Source: Spodoptera frugiperda (taxonomy: Eukaryota; Arthropoda; Insecta; Lepidoptera; Noctuidae). From it: DNA of 64,000 nucleotides. Each line of letters starts with the position of its first letter. Position 1 is the stretch's first letter. The notes under the pieces were generated by a model. It saw nothing but the letters and a program-made list of their open reading frames with translations. It searched no databases and had not been told where the DNA came from. The position numbers and the translations under genes were made by a program. The stretch spans positions 2,360,001-2,424,000 of the forward strand of contig NC_064229.1 in assembly GCF_023101765.2 (NCBI RefSeq), written 5' to 3'. This document shows positions 1 through 11,700 of the stretch, in pieces.

Positions 1-1468
1 TCGCACAATTCAAACTGTCAAATAGTAACATAAAACCGGTTGATGTGTAAAATATCTCTAACTACTGATTAGAAATGTAATTTAATGAAACCAGTTTGTT
101 TAACAGTAAATTTCAATATATCGTGACATTTCTTTACGTGAATTTGATTATAATTATAGAAGTTAAAAATATCTTAATCATCATTTAAAACAATTTGATG
201 GAATTAATGATTTTAGGTATTTTTTTTATTACTTTACTTAATTAATTGACCAAATATGAATAACTCTCTGCTAGTCCATTTGTTACATCATCATGTTTAA
301 GGATGTTCCCACACAGTCATTAAATATGTTTATAAACATAACTGAACTTGGTTTACAATCAAATATGTAGTTCGAAGAAAGAAATGGCTACTAAAATTTG
401 TAAACATTTTAACACGAGTATGGGAACAGCATTAGATACCAATAAACTAAATCTTTTAACTCGTATAGTTTGGAGATGGAGATATACATAAATAATAATT
501 TCTATATAAAAAAACATTATAGGTACATATTTGTGTATGATCCATTTACCAAAACTAGATTATTTAAACAATGTCCGATTTCCGACTTGCCCCGTACCGT
601 AACGCAGCATTGAACGTAGTTTACAAGTAAGGACAAAGTATAATGATGTGTTCTTCCTACACAAGTACACACTTAAGACTTTCCTCAAGTAAGTTGGTAT
701 AAAATCTTCACAATATAAAGATTTTTTTAAATTTTTTTTCTATTTAGCTGTTAGGTTTGCATTTAGTGATCATAGAAGGAAAGAGATACGGTGGCTTTAC
801 CCAATGTCCTAGGAGCTGGACATACCCATAGATGCTGCTACGCATCAAGAAGAAGCTGAAACGAAATAAATGGCGACATCTAGTGAAATATTAAAAGGGG
901 TCACGATCCTCAGCAGTGAGGGAATCGACTAAGAAGAGATGCTTTGTAATTGGTGCTTAATAATGCTAATGCGATCTTCATCAGCATTCTATGACTGTCC
1001 ATTGCCGAGTTGTTGACTTCCTCTACATAAGAGGTTTTCTTTGATAGAATAGCTGCAAGAATGAATATCTTGCATTGTTATAGGTTTCAGGAATCCAGTA
1101 ACCAGTACCTTTAGGTAAAGTCTTTGTCTATTCATTTTAAAATTTTATTTTTATCTTTCCTTTACCCCATGCCGTGTACCACTTCTATAATACCAAAATA
1201 ATAACATAACACGTTGTGTAACACTACAATATGACAAATCAGTTTTTTTATCACCATTCAAATCCAACTACAACAAAACATGTCCATATTATTACGCCTG
1301 CTCTTGCTAGAAATGGTAGGTAGAGGTGTCTTAACCGTATACGTCTGTTGTGTCAATAGTCCCATTAAATGACGCCATTGTTACTAAAACTTTCAATTTG
1401 AAAGAAATTGGTAAATCATTGTTGCCTTAATGGGTTTCTTGTATTTATTTAAGATTAATTTAGAAACT
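1..1468. other. AT-rich sequence, nothing identified
   Basis: No open frame, splice pair or repeat copy that I could support. Confidence 0.5.
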
Positions 1469-1582
1469 GCCACACTCAGAGTCATTTAATGCTTACTTAA
1501 ACTATTCTTTATTAACGATTTTGTATGGAAAACAATTGCTAAGGACTGGGTTAAGTAACCATTAAATGACTCTGAGTGCGCG
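1469..1582. mobile_element. Palindromic MITE, copy 1
   Basis: Terminal inverted repeats CACTCAGAGTCATTTAATG plus a TTACTTAA block (1473-1500 against 1551-1578) match with one mismatch around a core of about 50 bp. The outer bases GCC/GCG agree with the GCCGCACTCAGAG end seen in copy 2. No coding capacity. Confidence 0.8.
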
Positions 1583-2294
1583 AGAAAGTGATTAAAGCTG
1601 TATCGATCGTTGGAATCGATTGGATTGTATTTCGTGTGAATTGTAAATATAAACAATAAATTCGTTGTGTTCCTAAATGCTCTTGTCCTACATCTCGGTG
1701 TTTCGCAATCCTTCCGCCCTGAGACACTAAAGGAAGACGAGGATTGCGTTCCCTGTCTACATGTGAGTGTTCCCCAAAACTTTACTGAGGATGGTGGTTG
1801 TGTGAATAGCTGCCTGTTTTTGCATGATGTGGATGTTAATGTTGGAGTCTGTTAGTAAGAAATAATATAAGATAATAAATATTTTCTACATAAATTTAAC
1901 TACATAATTCCTTAAGCTACATTACATATAATCTCCTACTTTACTTCTCCTATTCTGGAATCGTACACAGACAGGACATGACAGGTTTTAGTCATTTTTG
2001 ATAAAGAAATCCGTGTTGTTAAGTTAGCGACTGTTACAGATAGCCCAATTCACTACAAGTATCTGGCGTGTCATTGACATAAAGCCTAAAATAAATAAAT
2101 ATACGTAGATAAAAATTCATGGACAATGTCAGCAAACACATACAATTGAAATGAGAAACATATTTACTGTTGAACACATGAGAATCTTGCAATTTGCAAA
2201 TCAAGGGTTCTTTTCCACAAAAGATGTGCTATGCTTCGTTGCTATGGATGCATTGTTATCCACCAATTATACTCATTGGTACACATTGCACATA

Positions 2295-2425
2295 TGAAGT
2301 TTACATGCGAATAAACATGGATATATAAATCTCAACGAATAACAGTTGGGCAGAAAGCACGCCTGGTTGGAAAGTCCTCCTTTTCTTAGGGAACTTTACT
2401 CACAGTTCCCTAAAACCTCATCTCA
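2295..2425 (+). repeat. Interspersed repeat J, copy 1
   Basis: Shares GAAGTTTACATGCGAATAAA, CAACGAATAACAG and CTCCTTTTCTTAGGGAAC with the reverse complement of 15575-15715. Class unknown. Confidence 0.65.
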
Positions 2426-3054
2426 TGGCGTCTGCGAACTGTTCCTGTATTAGTATGACTTGTAAAATTAACTGTGGTTATAAAAACATAACTGATCATC
2501 AAATCTAATTATCTATAATTTATGTAGCACCAATAGGTCTATAAGTATCTATTTAATTTACAACTCATGTATTTGATAAGCCGTTAGGTCGTTGTCAATG
2601 CACTGGTAATCTTTAGATCTACAACATAATTATTATCATAACTTGGATGTTGGCTCTTCGCATCTCATTATGTAGTTAGTAGTAGACTTTCAATCATACT
2701 TTGGCATTTTATACACAGACCATCTGACATTAAACACAATAAAAGTATGCACTTCTTGCTAACTTTTTATTGGCCAATAAAATTGCAATAATAACAAGCC
2801 GCAGGTAATAATGTTTTTGGTCTTAAGCAAAAACAACAATGTTTATTTAAATTGCTATATCTAACATCACGATTGCAAAAAGACGTATAAAACATTTAGG
2901 TACTTTACCTCTAAGTTACCTAGACTTTTTGTGAAATTTATATTGGTTCTATTGTATTGATACAGATGCATTTATTATGTCTTATATTAAAAAAAACATG
3001 CATATTATACTTAGCTGCAACATGGCTGCAACTAATCCGAACCAGAGATTATCA

Positions 3055-3284
3055 AGTGTGGGAGAGCCATGCTTCGGTGAGCCGGTTCAACCGGAGTGAT
3101 ACCATAGCCTCACAGAAAACTGACGTGAAACAACCCTTGCGTTGTGTTTCGTTGTGTAAGAGTGGTTACTGGAGGCCTAATTACCCCCTTCCCCATCCTC
3201 GATTCCCCAGCAACCCTTAAACTCCATACCACCAAAAGGCTACGCACTTGTAACGCCTCTAGTGTTCATGGGCGGTGGCCATGT
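3055..3284 (+). mobile_element. Retroelement 3' region, family C, copy 1
   Basis: Starts GTGTGGGAGAGCCATGCTTC and carries GAGTGATACCATAGCCTCAC and AACGCCTCTAGTGTTCATGG. The open frame 2957-3220 is derived from it. The end is fused directly to a LINE tail at 3285. Confidence 0.7.
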
Positions 3285-3420
3285 TATTCCAGATCATAAT
3301 CTACCCCATATCCTCGATATCTTCAGCCGTTTTAGCGTGATTGAGCAACAAACATACATACAAGCTCACAAACTTTCCCATCTACCAATGTGGTGTAAAT
3401 CCGAGTGCGGCAGTGAGATT
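3285..3420 (+). mobile_element. LINE 3' tail, family D
   Basis: TTCAGCCGTTTTAGCGTGAT and AACAAACATACATACAAGCT are the hallmark of a widespread lepidopteran LINE tail. Confidence 0.6.
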
Positions 3421-3873
3421 ATAATATTGCAAAACTAGGTTTTTATTGTTAGCTGCTAAACTCGTTATCTGAAAGGCTAGGTTAAACGCGTTACGCGAGA
3501 GTGTCCTATATTGTAATGTCTGTAGATAATGTTATAAAATATACAAATATACTTACATCTATATGCAAAAACTGCACCTAAACTAGTTTTTGATGTAACC
3601 TTTTCTGAAAGTTGAAAATGAGTTCTGATTACATATTATACAGAACATTGTTTAGGATTGCGAATACTAAAAATAAAAACTTCCTGATTTAAGACCTAGG
3701 TCGCGGTATTGCATGTATCAGATTTTAACATAACATTTGCATAAAGGTGAATGATAGAAATAAATTGTGTAAGGATGCATCCATGCAACTACAAATAAAT
3801 ATATTTTTAGAATGAGATGAACAAGTTTTCAAAGTACTCAATGAAAATTTAATGTGGTCTAAAGTGATTAACT

Positions 3874-3987
3874 GCCATACTCAGAGTCTTGTAATGGTTA
3901 CAGAACTCAGTCCTCGGCAATGGTTTCCGATACAAAATCGTTACTAAGGAATAGTGTAAGTAATCATTAAATGTCTCTGAGTGCGGC
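3874..3987. mobile_element. Palindromic MITE, copy 2
   Basis: Same 114-bp element as at 1469, with the core in the opposite orientation. The right end reads CTCTGAGTGCGGC. The left arm is eroded (TACTCAGAGTCTTGTAATGG). Confidence 0.75.
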
Positions 3988-3989
3988 AA

Positions 3990-5620
3990 AAAGATTCCTT
4001 AATTATTCAAATAGTTCCATCATATTCTGAGTACTTTACGTGAATATAATTGTATAATGGTTTCTATCATATTCGCGGAGATCTTCAAAATGTACAAAAC
4101 CGCAAACGTTTTTTTAAAAAAGGTGCGGCAAAATTTGTAGATATTTATCGTAAACTAGTTTTCTTACAAATTAGATAATTATATTCAGCTGACCTTTGAC
4201 GTTTAGTAAAAACATTACATTGTTTCCAATGATTTATTTCTTTTTATTCGAGCAAAAAATCATCTCACGGAAATATGGTTTTTTGATTTATGTCTGTTAT
4301 TTTTGTATGGGACAAGATACCTATTATACTTACTTTTTATAGATACTTATTGGCCTCTTTGCCAGTCCAGTCTAGTCGAGTTTTCGCGTCCGTAGCCCGC
4401 CATTATCACCAACGCTGGAATACATCTGTTGACTAAAGGCTCCTTTTAAGAGATACACTATAATCATTCCTTGTGGTAGAATGCTTAAGGATAGAAATTA
4501 GGTCACTAAAACTTTAGAGGATGCTGACATGTCCCTAATAAACCCAGGTCTATTTCTCTAGGTTCAGTGTCATTATTAAAATTGTAACTCAAAAATCGAA
4601 CCTGTGCGCGAAGTTATTATGGAGATGATTCAATAAAAAATGGCATAATGATTTCGTTTTTCTTTTATTAATGGGAACCGAGTTATTTTTATTTTAAAAC
4701 GTTTGTATTATGCAACTAGTATTTTATGCAAATGTCTGATTTGACATTAATGACTGCGACACAGATATTTGTTATGGAGTAATTTAATGGCAGAAATTAA
4801 GTCATAAATAAATAGTTTGTAACAATGCGTAATTTAACAATCAGTTAAATTACTCAATTTTATTTTAATCTTTTTAACTATATTTTTATTTCTCATAAAC
4901 ACCAAAAATGTTACCATAACTTGACTGGAGCAAAATTTTAAGGAAACATTTTACTTTAAAGTTAAAGAGTCTATTAGCGCCATCTGTTTTAACTGAAACG
5001 AACTTATAATGTATTTAATACGATCAGTCACCGCTAGATGGCATTACATGTTTCTTGAAGTTATAAGAGTATTTAAAAAGATTTGTGGGCGTTATTTCAA
5101 GATGTAAATTACTATAAAAATACATAGTACCCAGTATAGTATCCAGTATTTATTGAATTCTGGCATAAAAAGCTAATTACCTATTTTTGAAACGTAATAT
5201 AACAGTAAAAACGACATTACACTTTGGTATATTTTTCAATTAAAATTTTTTTAAATTAACCATTATAATATGATTATTATTATGTAGTGCAGTAAAAATA
5301 TTTTAAATAAACCACAATTTATTTAGTTTTCAGGTTGAAAAAGTTCTAAATCCCATTATCATGAGGCTGTCGGCTGTGCAAGCCGTGCGTTTGCGCATGT
5401 CACGATCAAAGACAATAAAACTTGTGATTATAACGGCGCCCAACTGATCTGTTTTAGATGCAAGTCTAAGTGACAACGAGGGTCATGTTGAACACCTACT
5501 TAAGGTAATTGAGGAGCAGACATGATCTTTATTGATCTCTCTTTGGTAATCAAAACACGTGTCTTAATTAATTTAAGATTGAATTAGGCTGCGATATTTT
5601 TTTTTTCATTAATGATCACG
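3990..5620. other. AT-rich sequence with one weak inverted pair
   Basis: No gene. AGCGCCATCTG (near 4978) and TAGATGGC (near 5035) are inverted to each other and may mark an old short element. Confidence 0.4.
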
Positions 5621-5629
5621 ATGTCATGT

Positions 5630-5865
5630 TGTGGTGGCTCGGAGGCTTAAGACGTCTGCTTCTCATTCATGAGAGTGCAGGTTCGAAATCTACGAACGGC
5701 AAGTACCAATGTCACTTTTTTCGATTTATCTGTATATTCTAAGATTATTTAGACACCACCGACGACGAACGGTGAACGAAAATATTGTGAGGAAACCTGG
5801 GCTTATAATTTTTAATTTATAAGAAGTTTGAAATCGCCAATCCGCATTGAGCAAGCGTGGTGAAA
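5630..5865 (+). mobile_element. tRNA-headed SINE with RTE-like tail
   Basis: The head GTGGTGGCTCGGAGGC and B-box-like GGTTCGAAATCT are followed by the body AATATTGTGAGGAAACCTGG and CGCATTGAGCAAGCGTGGTG, a common lepidopteran SINE layout. It is not a functional tRNA. Confidence 0.65.
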
Positions 5866-6451
5866 GAAGAAAAGCTTTTATTCAGTTGAGTTTGTAGTCG
5901 GCATGATTGCGTTATTTCTTATGGTTTTTTTTCATCGAATACGAGTAATTGCCTAATTAGCTTTAGCACACTGACTAGCGCTTTACAAAAAATAAGTACG
6001 TAAGTACTGAGGATATACGAATTTTGTCATCATCATGGTTTTATTGGAGCATGGTCAACATCACAAGTAAACAGCTACCTCTATACCTATGGAAAGTATG
6101 TCATTATGCGGCAGTGGGCGTCGGCCAGAGACACCACACTTATATGTCAATCTTTACAACCTCCGATATGGTCTAGGACGCTAATATGGAACTGCTCATA
6201 TTTTCAACCGGAACTACTTAGTAGCAATGTGATCTCATGTTTTTCTGCGAAGGGGTAGGTAGATCTGTCGGTATAATGCGTATTCGTCTTTATTATTTTC
6301 GCTATGGGTAAATAGCTGATGTAAATTGGACACAATTCTATGAAGTATAGTGTTACTAAGGATTTCGGAATTTGGAAATAGACGATGAATCAAAGGTAGA
6401 AAGACTTTTGAACATTTCGCGTAAGATATTGAACACACTTAATTTTTTTTT

Positions 6452-6582
6452 GAGGTGGGAAAATCTACCCATTACTTCTCCTGCCTAAGGTGGGAGGCGA
6501 GAGGGAATGTCAGACTCTTACTGACTAAAAACCAACGTTCATACTTCTGTTCTTCGAAACCCGCTAGATAGTCCGCAGCTCC
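6452..6582 (-). mobile_element. 150-bp poly(A)-tailed element B, copy 1
   Basis: The + text shows the T-rich tail, GGGAAAATCTACCCATTAC, GTCAGACTCTTACTGAC and TAGTCCGCAGCTCC. Confidence 0.7.
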
Positions 6583-6879
6583 TGGATACTATTCCTACTG
6601 AGCGGTCACACTAACGTGATAAACTAAAGTACTCAATATCTTTTAAATGGACTAAAATAACTTCATCAAAATTTTCACCATTCACTTTCTCCTTATATCA
6701 GGATCTTCAATCTTCATACTTGAAGCATCAACAAGGAATTAATCCACGTGACCCGTTTCAATCGTACCAAATTGCTCAAACTGTTCGATCAGTATTGCAA
6801 TACAGAGCATTCTGTTCGTGATCCATCTCCTCTGAAGTGGTGATTTTGATCCATTCAGTCGAACAACCACTATCTAACA

Positions 6880-7140
6880 ATTTAAGTACTTGTCAGTCAC
6901 TAGAGTGGTGCCTGCGCGTCCACGCGCCTGTCAACCCGTCAATAGAGTTGGCCAACGATTCTCGTTAGCCGATTATTATCGATACCGGCCCAGTGGGTTT
7001 GTGATGAAACTGTCGAGTATCGATTCAAGGTCAATGTGAAGCTTTGTTCTAATTATTATAAGTCGTGTTAGTGTTGTGAAATTGATTTAAGTAGATCCTG
7101 GTTCTGATTTAGTTGTGGTCAGTTGGATCGGGTGCAAGAG
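6880..7140 (+). promoter_or_regulatory. Candidate promoter or first non-coding exon of the DM4/12-like gene
   Basis: A GC-richer block 1.6-1.9 kb upstream of the first coding exon. It holds a palindromic TATCGATA at 6977-6984, the DRE motif bound by DREF in Drosophila. There are initiator-like TCAGT sites near 6892 and 7119, and a GTGTTAGTGTTGTGAAATTG stretch that resembles lepidopteran 5' UTRs. No convincing splice donor was found, so the link to the gene is inferred from position only. Confidence 0.25.
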
Positions 7141-7450
7141 GGATAAATAGGACAGTTTTGATATCTGCAGAGCTTTACTTTTAAAGCTTCAAGATCCAAT
7201 GCTTATGATTGCATCTGTATTTTGATTTTTCCATTATTTTTTAGTATATTTTTCCTGGTAGATGTTGCTGAAACATGTGTCCTATTTAGCAGAAAGTTGT
7301 ATTAAATTATTAAATGCCAAATTATATGGGTTGTTTAGCTCTAGGCAAAGCTAAATATAGTCCTAAATACTCTTTAGACTCTAAGAAGTTGTAATCCTCT
7401 AAGGCTTAAGATGATTAAAACTTGATTCATGAATCTATAAGCGAAACTGC

Positions 7451-7562
7451 GACAAGTACAATACTTATATTGTACTTGTCACATTTGTTTATATTTTTTT
7501 TGTAACAAAGCTTAGGCTAGTTTAAGCGTACCTAAACAAAAACAAATCGCTTTGTTACAAAA
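7451..7562. repeat. Two adjacent perfect inverted repeats
   Basis: GACAAGTACAAT (7451-7462) pairs with ATTGTACTTGTC (7469-7480) across a 6-nt loop. TTTTGTAACAAAGC (7498-7511) pairs with GCTTTGTTACAAAA (7549-7562) across 37 nt, and TTAGG/CCTAA inside the loop can extend the pairing. The second could be a tiny MITE remnant. Confidence 0.8.
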
Positions 7563-8104
7563 GAAAATCCACTTTCCCTTTTCATAAAAGAACATATTAT
7601 AGTATGACGTACAATAATGTCATAACAGTATTATTCAACTATGTCCATTTTGAACAAGGATACGCCATTTTGGCTCGGTCGCATCATTGATCCTTATTAG
7701 CCATGCGTTATGGACTACTTTCCTTCTGGTGGGTAAGAGAAATTCTCCAAATATTCGCATTTTGTCTTCGAAGCTTTGAGAGGCTACACTGTTATGTGAG
7801 TGGCATAAGGATATAAGAAAGTGAGTGTCTTATTTTTTTTTCGTACGTAATATAAAATTTTGTTGTTTTTAAAAACAGTGGTTAATAGTGAAGTGTTCCG
7901 TTTGAAAAATTGTTCTTTTTATTAAGATTTTTGATCGTGTATAATTAGAATTTATAATTTATTTACTGTACCTTTTAATTATTAACTTACCTCGGTAGTA
8001 ATTAATAGTCAGTGGTCGTAAGCAGGTCTGTTAATAATTTGCGTGTTTCTAGCCTCAAGCCGACTCATTGACTTAGTTTTACGTTGTTTTGAAAAGATAT
8101 TGGA

Positions 8105-8362
8105 CTGCCTCGTTGGTCGAGTGATCACAAGTGCGACTGCCGGACAAGGGGACTGGCAAAGTATTACTGGGTTATTTTCGGTTTTTCAAAAATTTCTCAG
8201 TAGTAGCACGGAGTCTGGAATTGTGCTCAGTATATGGCAATAGGCTCACCCCCTATTACATGGGACAATACAAAGAGTGAAAAGTGTACATTTTATAGCG
8301 GCATACGTAATATACACCTCTGCCTACCCCTTCAGGGATAAAAGGCGTTTTGTTGCGTTGGA
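8105..8362 (+). mobile_element. tRNA-derived SINE F, copy 1
   Basis: Head CTGCCTCGTTGGTCGAGTG, body TATGGCAATAGGCTCACCCC, tail CACCTCTGCCTACCCCTTCA. The B-box segment is deleted between GGACAAGGGG and ACTGGCAAAG. The open frame 8043-8243 comes from this element. It lies 390 bp upstream of the first coding exon. Confidence 0.75.
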
Positions 8363-8734
8363 AAAAATTGAATGTTATGCTTAAAAACTATGAAAGTGTT
8401 TCTGCTGAGGATAACGAACTCATCTTCTTATTAAGTTTTTAGATCTATTTATACAGATAGATCTGATATTTGGTACATACTCTTAATCTTGATGACAATA
8501 CTTAAAAAGAGCGTTTAGCATAAAAACATTTGTATGTTTGTACTTGTTTTACTAACATTTTCTATTGAAATCCAAAGCTCTTCTAAAAGTAAACTAGTCG
8601 AACGCCTGTCAGAAATAACATAGCAAGTCATCAAATAATAAATTTGCATTAAATATTTCCGCTAAATTAACTTTTAATTATTTTTATAATAATTACTAAT
8701 GTACATAAATAAATTATGAATAACTTAACACTTA

Positions 8735-8758
8735 TTTTTCACTTTCAGATTAGAAAAT
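8735..8758 (+). other. Splice acceptor and 10-nt 5' UTR before the start codon
   Basis: A pyrimidine-rich tract ends in CAG at 8746-8748, followed by ATTAGAAAAT and the ATG. This is a typical acceptor, so the first coding exon is not the first exon. A non-coding exon should lie upstream. Its donor was not identified with confidence. Confidence 0.6.
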
Positions 8759-11700
8759 ATGAAAATTAACGTACTAAGCAGTATTATTTTTATTTTATTG
8801 GCGAACGACTCACGCGCAGATGAGCAGACGAAACAAAACAGTTTAATTACCACTTACGATCCCGGGGCGTCTTCGTAAGTATTTTTATTTGTATTTTAGT
8901 GTTAAATTGAACAATCACACATTTTTATTGTACTACATTTGTTAAGTATTTATTTTACATTTACATAAAGTAATTATGATTTTTTATAATAACTCGAAAC
9001 TAGTAGAGCTTTTCTCCATTAATTTACGTGAGCAAACCGTGAAGTTTAGTTAATTTTATTATGAACTATGGAAGCATTTCCATGTTTGTTAATCTAAAAA
9101 TAAAAATAAAAAACACGTTCATCGTCTTAATTTATGTCTTGTCTTGTTACAGAGCTGTTGGTCCTAATTATGGACAAATTAGCCGAAATGATAAACCACC
9201 GGACCGGCCTATTAAATTTCAAGACAATGTTAAACAAGAAAAACAAATTGATATATCGTTAGATAATGAAGAAGATTTCAATAATAATAATCGCATTTCT
9301 AATAACGAAAGAGATGATAGTGAAAACGCAGGTAAAAAGATCAAATTTGAGGAACATGATGATATTAACGATGATATTGATGATGATGATCAAGAAGATG
9401 ATTATACTCCAAAGGGCAGAGGTAAAATAGTATTTGAAGATGGCAAAACTGAAGATGATTTTCCATACGCTGATGATTCTGAAACAGAAGAAGAAACAGT
9501 TGGTAAACCGATTAGATTCGAAGATCAAGGACCTAACATCAATACTAAAAACCAAGAAATTGTCACTGAACGAGTAGTTTTCATAGATGATAATAACCAA
9601 AAGCAAGAACCAGTTCGAAATAGAATTAGAAAACCCAGAAAACTTCGTTTTCAAAGTAAACAACCCAATCAAGGTTTAACTGGTACAAATCCTTATCCTG
9701 GTTCAGGCTACCCAGGGTATCCAGGAGTAGGATATCCCGGTTCTGGCTACCCAGTCCCAGGTGACCCAAATTCAGGATATCCAGGTTACCCCATACCTGC
9801 TTACCCAACACCGGGCTATCCTTATCCTGGGTACCCAACTCCTTATCCAGGTGCAAGTAATCCTGATTCTAGATATCCTATTCCACAATATTCTAATCCT
9901 GGGTCACCAATAGGGCCGTCACAAAATGGACAACTAGGATTCCCAAATCCTACTCCAGATAATCCTTACTACCAGGGTTATCCAGTTCCTGGGTATGCTC
10001 CAGGTTATCCAGGCTATCTTAGCTCACAACACGCTGGCCACAGACCAGGATATGGATATCTTGGAGTTAACCAGCCGGGGTATCAAAATGGAATTGGAAG
10101 TAAGTTCAAAATTATTTCACATAATTTATCAGATTAACGCATAAGACCTAACCTAACCTTACATTTGCCAAGGTCCAATACGCGGTGGGTTAAATATGTA
10201 TTTGTACAAACATTTTGTTCTTTAGAGTCTGTTTCTCCATAAACAACGGGTTTCGGGTTATGCCTGAGATAATCAACTAATTAACTTAACGTGTATAGTG
10301 GTTAAGTTCCCTTCAAAACGTTATGTTCATTTAGATTATTTGGCACTGCACTTTTGTTTCTGGTTATTAGTTTGAAAAGTGATGTAGTTTTGACTTTGGA
10401 AGTCAAAACTGGCATTCTTTTCACCCTAAACATATATTGGCTTCTTGCTAACAAATAAACACATACTCATGAGTCACTATTTATCGTTAATCCACCCAAT
10501 AATTCACAAAGATTTTAGTAAAGCGTTTGTACCATAACAATGCGTCCATTAGCTCACGATAGTGTCAGCATGAGGTCGCGGTCAACAGGCAGACTTGGTA
10601 GAAACAATACAAAGGTGAGAGGTCCGAGCGACCCGGTGACTAAGTCACCCAGCCTGCACAGATGTCGCCACTTGATAAAGTAGATCGTGTTATTGGGAAT
10701 CTGATTGCAATTATTGACAAGGCGGTAATATAATTTTTTTAAGTTTTAAAAAGTGGTAAAGTTAGTTTGGCAAGAGTTCGATCAATAAGAATTGTGTGAA
10801 ACAATAATTCGGGAGGAATTTATTATCGTCGTACCTATCCTTCGATAATTTCATATCACAGCATCTATATATCGATTAAACTTTCGATTCCCGTACAATG
10901 CTATGTGTTATCCACAAATTGTTGTTCCGGGTCTAAGTGTGACGTGTTTGAATTAATAGATAATATCAATATGCTCAAGTCAATTTATTCAAAAGAGTCA
11001 AATAGATATGTTTAACCTTGATCTACAAATCCAAGTTCATTACATAACCATAATCCATCATCAGTGTCCAGTCTGCAGCCATCGAACAATACAAGTCAAG
11101 CTTAGTCTGAAGCTACAGCACATTGATTGGTTTTTTGTGGCACGTAAACAAAAGATCGATCATTGCGAAGTTCAATAACAAGGGTTCAAGGACGATGATG
11201 ATCGCGTACAAATAATACACGCCATTATTCTGTGGTCCAGTTGATGGGCTAAATTAAATTGGAGGCATTGTTACGCCTACACCAACAATTAAATTTAAAT
11301 GACCAGTTGAAAACATGGAAAAAATTGCTGGTTCAAAACATTTTGGTTGCGAATTTGCGTTGTCTTTAAAAGCTTTTGTGTTTAAGGTATTCATTATAAA
11401 AATCTGCTTGTATGGTTATGCTACGATTGTGGTGGTAAATGAGACACCATTGTAAATGTGTATAAGATTTAAAATAAATTAAGTCCTAACAGACATATCT
11501 ACTACGACTCAAGAGTTTCGATTTTACTAAATTGTTAGAGTAAAAAAAAATCTCTTAAACCAAAGTACCATCTTTACTTTCTTTTAAATTAGTTCTGGTG
11601 TGAAAACCAATACAGTATTTGCGATTAGCAACCAATTCATAATCTTTTTCGTTTTTTGAAAGGGCCGTCTCGTCGTCCGAAGTCGTTGACCCAGCGTGCA

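Noticed and set aside
9061..9152. ATG at 9061 as start of the exon 2 frame
   Set aside because: The first 30 codons read through intron 1 and its acceptor at 9151-9152. The spliced start at 8759 gives a signal peptide and correct phase.
9259..9856. Minus-strand open frames opposite exon 2
   Set aside because: They are antisense shadows of the acidic and GYP-rich coding repeats.
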